From the NCBI RefSeq assembly GCF_000812565.1, contig NZ_JTAM01000031.1, forward strand, positions 1 to 64,000: 64,000 nucleotides of DNA. The letters run 5' to 3'. Made by a program: the position numbers and the translations under genes. Below are positions 61,404 to 64,000 of the stretch, in pieces; within the stretch, counting starts at the first letter, position 1; each line of letters opens with the position of its first letter. The notes under the pieces are model-generated. The model made no database searches, was not told the origin of the DNA, and saw only the letters and a list, made by a program, of their open reading frames with translations. The stretch comes from Flammeovirga sp. OC4. Its GTDB lineage: Bacteria > Bacteroidota > Bacteroidia > Cytophagales > Flammeovirgaceae.

Positions 61404-63266
61404 ATGAGTAACGATCATGGTGGTTTAACGACAACCATCGACCACAAAACGGCTGCGTCAACTAATTATGATGCGGTTATCGTTGGTTCTGGTATCAGTG
61501 GTGCTATTGCTGCCAAAGAACTATGCGAAAAAGGTTTCAAGGTGTTGATTCTTGAAGCTGGTCCGGGTAAGGATCTTTCTTTAAATGGGTATGAAAAGTA
61601 TTTGGACAACTTTTACACTGCTACATCCAAAGACAATAATGCTCCTTTTCCAAGAAACCCAAATGCCCCAATGCCAAGGGGTACAGATGTGGACAGTCTG
61701 AGGCCAGGTGAACCCAATTCTGCTAACTTTTTAGTCCAAAACGGTCCATTGGTGACAGATACTACTTACTGTAAAGTAGTGGGAGGTACTACAATGCACT
61801 TTGAGTCAAAAACACCTCGAATGCTCCCTGAAGACTTTCATATGAAAGACAAATATGATGTGGGCGTCAATTGGCCAATGGACTACAAAGAGTTACAGCC
61901 TTACTACAGAAAAGCAGAGAAAGAAATGGGAGTATCTGGTGAAGTAGCATCTCAAAACATCACTGGAACTGACAATTACGCCGAAGGGTATGTTTTCCCT
62001 ATGCACGGAATGCCTCCTTCTTATCTTGACCAAACAGTTGGAAAAGGTTTGAACGGTATGAAGGTCGACATGAAAGGTGAAGAGCATACATTGCAAGTAA
62101 GACCTTTCCCTCAAGGTAGAAACGGTATTCCCAACTTGGAGTACAAAGCGTTCAATGACGGTGAGAATTTTGTTCCTGAAGGAGCAGTAAGTTTACACCA
62201 AGCTGAAATTGGTGAACGTTGCCAAGGAAACAACAACTGTACACCGATCTGTCCTGTACAAGCAAAATACGATGCGCGTAAAACGTTGGTGAAAGCCCTT
62301 AGAACAGGTTATGCTGATTTATTGCCTCAAACAGTAGCTTCAAAAGTAGTGGTAGACGATAGCGGTAAAGTCACCGAACTTGAGTACAAGCACTATGATT
62401 CAATGGAATCATCAGAGTACGAGACGGGTAGCTTTAAAGGAAAGATTTTCGTTTTGGCTGCTAATGCTATTGAAAATGCACGTTTGATGTTAGCCTCTGG
62501 TCTTCAAAGCAGCAGTAAACTGATGGGTAAAAACTTTATGGATCACCCGTATTTACTGACTTGGGGATTACTACCAGAAGTAGCAGGTACAATGAGAGGT
62601 ACAGTTTGTACATCAGGTATTTCTGATTTAAGAAGCGGTGAGTTCCGTAAAGAACATGCTGCTTTTGCCATTGATATTCACAACGACGGTTGGGGATGGG
62701 CCACAGGTTCTCCATATACTAACCTTCATGATATTGTGGATAATATGAACAAGTATGGTAAGGAATTGAGACATGAATTGGTCAATCAGATTTCTACACA
62801 GCTATTGATGGCCGTGATGATTGAGTTGATGCCAGATCCATCCAACAGTATTACGGTAAGCCCAGACTATACAGACCGTTTAGGCAACATGCGTCCGATT
62901 GTTTCACTTTCTATCCCTGATTATACGCTGAAGGCAGTAGAGAAGGCAAGACAAGTGACTCGTCAGATCTTCCAGAGACTGGGAGCAGAAGATCATACTT
63001 CTTATGATCCATTGGACTTCGGTTACGTTTCTTATAATGGCGAAGGTTATGCACTGCGTGGTGGTAACCATATTGCTGGAACGCATATTATGGGAGATGA
63101 TAAAGCTACTTCAGTAGTAGACAAGCATCAGAAGTCATGGGATCATGAAAACTTATATTTGATTGGGGCAGGTAGTATGCCTTCAATCGGTACATCAAAT
63201 ACTACGCTTACGCTAGCTGCTTTGTGCTTTAAGAGTACCAAGAAAATGTTAGAAGATTTAATCTAG
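61404..63266 (+). CDS. GMC-family FAD oxidoreductase (large subunit)
   Basis: A 620-residue flavoprotein. The FAD fold is 'YDAVIVGSGISGAIAAKELCEKGFKVLILEAGPG' (about 23-56, shortened here). A Cys-rich 'GERCQGNNNCTPICPVQAKYD' (about 271) and the C-terminal catalytic region 'GNHIAGTHIMGDDKATSVVD' and 'YLIGAGSMPSIGTSNTTLTLAAL' are typical of membrane sugar/alcohol dehydrogenase large subunits. No twin-Arg or Sec signal is visible, so export may depend on its partner. The small subunit gene follows after 59 bp. Confidence 0.9.
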   Translation: MSNDHGGLTTTIDHKTAASTNYDAVIVGSGISGAIAAKELCEKGFKVLILEAGPGKDLSLNGYEKYLDNFYTATSKDNNAPFPRNPNAPMPRGTDVDSLRPGEPNSANFLVQNGPLVTDTTYCKVVGGTTMHFESKTPRMLPEDFHMKDKYDVGVNWPMDYKELQPYYRKAEKEMGVSGEVASQNITGTDNYAEGYVFPMHGMPPSYLDQTVGKGLNGMKVDMKGEEHTLQVRPFPQGRNGIPNLEYKAFNDGENFVPEGAVSLHQAEIGERCQGNNNCTPICPVQAKYDARKTLVKALRTGYADLLPQTVASKVVVDDSGKVTELEYKHYDSMESSEYETGSFKGKIFVLAANAIENARLMLASGLQSSSKLMGKNFMDHPYLLTWGLLPEVAGTMRGTVCTSGISDLRSGEFRKEHAAFAIDIHNDGWGWATGSPYTNLHDIVDNMNKYGKELRHELVNQISTQLLMAVMIELMPDPSNSITVSPDYTDRLGNMRPIVSLSIPDYTLKAVEKARQVTRQIFQRLGAEDHTSYDPLDFGYVSYNGEGYALRGGNHIAGTHIMGDDKATSVVDKHQKSWDHENLYLIGAGSMPSIGTSNTTLTLAALCFKSTKKMLEDLI

Positions 63267-63325
63267 ATTTCGCTCTTTTTTTAATTTAAAATCAATAAAC
63301 ACTTATCCAAAACTTTCTAATAACT

Positions 63326-63808
63326 ATGAATGCTAAGACATTAGAAATTCAACAATTTCTACAATTGTCCGTAAAACTAACGGCCTTCTCAGAATTTCAA
63401 CTTCAAGGAACAGGACAATTAGAAGAGTATTATGATGCTGTATATCAGATTGTTGGTGAAAAGAATATGATACAGTTACTTACTACTTTTGATAAAATCC
63501 AAGATGATACAGGATCAGATGAAGCTGCTTTTGATAAGCAATTCAGAGCTAAAGTTTTAAGTGATGAAAAACTAGGGCCAATTACTAGAAGTATCATCAA
63601 ACTTTGGTTTGTAGGAACTTGGTACCAATTACCAAAATCATGGAACGACACATTCGGATTATTAGAAAATGATAAGACCTATGTGATCTCTCCAAGTGCT
63701 TACAAAGAAGGTTTGCTTTGGCCAACAATTGGCTCACACCCTATGGGAGCAAAAGCTCCGGGTTATGGTACATGGTCTGCTCCTCCAGAAATTCCAGCAA
63801 TAGACTAG
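63326..63808 (+). CDS. small subunit of a GMC-type dehydrogenase
   Basis: A 160-residue protein that resembles the small subunits of fructose/sorbitol-type dehydrogenases: 'FLQLSVKLTAFSEFQLQGTGQLEEYY' at the start, 'GPITRSIIKLWFVGTWYQLP' in the middle, and the ending 'LLWPTIGSHPMGAKAPGYGTWSAPPE'. The Tat signal normal for this family is not seen. It should form a complex with the preceding large subunit. A cytochrome c subunit is not in the window and may lie beyond its end. Confidence 0.72.
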   Translation: MNAKTLEIQQFLQLSVKLTAFSEFQLQGTGQLEEYYDAVYQIVGEKNMIQLLTTFDKIQDDTGSDEAAFDKQFRAKVLSDEKLGPITRSIIKLWFVGTWYQLPKSWNDTFGLLENDKTYVISPSAYKEGLLWPTIGSHPMGAKAPGYGTWSAPPEIPAID

Positions 63809-63906
63809 TATGCTGTAAACTAAGTTTTCGAATATATATAATATTTCTGACTATAAGTCATATATAGATAACGTTACTGTTACTTCTAATAGGCTTTCGA
63901 TCCTAC

Positions 63907-64000
63907 TCATTTGGTAGTACGTTCACCGGCCTTGAAGGGAAGAGCGTTAAGAATTTCATGTATTGAGCCGTTAAAAATGATTTTTCTGTCTGAGTGCAGC
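63907..64000 (-). CDS. 3' end of an unidentified gene
   Basis: The minus strand is open from the window edge to a TGA at 63907-63909, reading LHSDRKIIFNGSIHEILNAL then PFKAGERTTK. Residue choice looks protein-like, but only 30 codons are visible and no family can be named. It converges with the dehydrogenase pair. Confidence 0.4.
   Translation of the reverse strand, partial: LHSDRKIIFNGSIHEILNALPFKAGERTTK

Noticed and set aside
1..64000. CRISPR arrays, tRNA genes, phage or transposase genes
   Set aside because: No spaced direct repeats, no tRNA T-loop with acceptor pairing and no transposase or integrase motif was seen by eye.

Overview
The window looks like chromosomal DNA from a marine-type Bacteroidota bacterium, most likely Cytophagales near Flammeovirga (inference). 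The sequence is AT-rich. Several genes have a TAnnTTTG-type -7 promoter box, and many signal peptides end in 'AQ'. Other markers are a TonB-dependent receptor with a carboxypeptidase-like N-domain, a DUF2480 protein, and three secreted proteins with the LPVELTYF module and a type IX secretion (T9SS) C-terminal domain. No phage, insertion sequence with a transposase, CRISPR array or tRNA was seen.

Layout. 0-10 kb (minus strand): a beta-helix lipoprotein plus TonB receptor pair, then a giant 11-repeat Ig-like secreted protein with an outer-membrane barrel protein. 10-13.5 kb (plus): S41 protease, MscS channel, glycine-zipper protein. 13.6-19.6 kb (minus): spondin-domain lipoprotein, then a GT-C-like membrane protein, scpA, a histidine phosphatase and uvrA packed tightly. 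20-30 kb: plsC-like acyltransferase, gatC, hydroxyacyl-CoA dehydrogenase, EnvC-like M23 protein, FemAB/GNAT protein, DUF2480, porin, lpdA. 30-33 kb: a tandem array of three deoxynucleoside kinases, the first broken by one in-frame TAG. 33.7-35.3 kb: a cluster of DnaA-box-like 9-mers, then rpmH, an unlisted 40-aa basic ORF, a structured RNA/terminator and rnpA, so possibly the replication origin region. 35-44 kb (minus): MBL-fold hydrolase behind two palindromic operators, glucosaminidase, ravA-viaA, TauE-like and SLC13-like transporters. 44-50 kb: large GAF/PAS sensor without an output domain, FMN reductase, threonine aldolase. 50-55 kb: three tandem T9SS cargo proteins. 55-64 kb: GDPD, rnpB RNA (minus), thrA (aspartokinase-homoserine dehydrogenase), thrB, and a GMC oxidoreductase with its small subunit.

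The most notable unexplained structure is a dispersed intergenic repeat. Two copies of roughly 155-220 bp (24.46-24.68 kb and, in opposite orientation, 55.25-55.40 kb) are nearly identical over long stretches. A diverged copy lies at 9.73-9.88 kb and a miniature version at 61.31-61.37 kb. The better ends carry inverted AAGTACTAAG-like termini, as in a MITE, and two copies stop about 36 bp before a start codon. The other main leads are the amber-interrupted kinase, the candidate oriC, and the folded RNA just upstream of rnpA.

All calls come from reading the sequence. Family names rest on recognised motifs, not on database searches.
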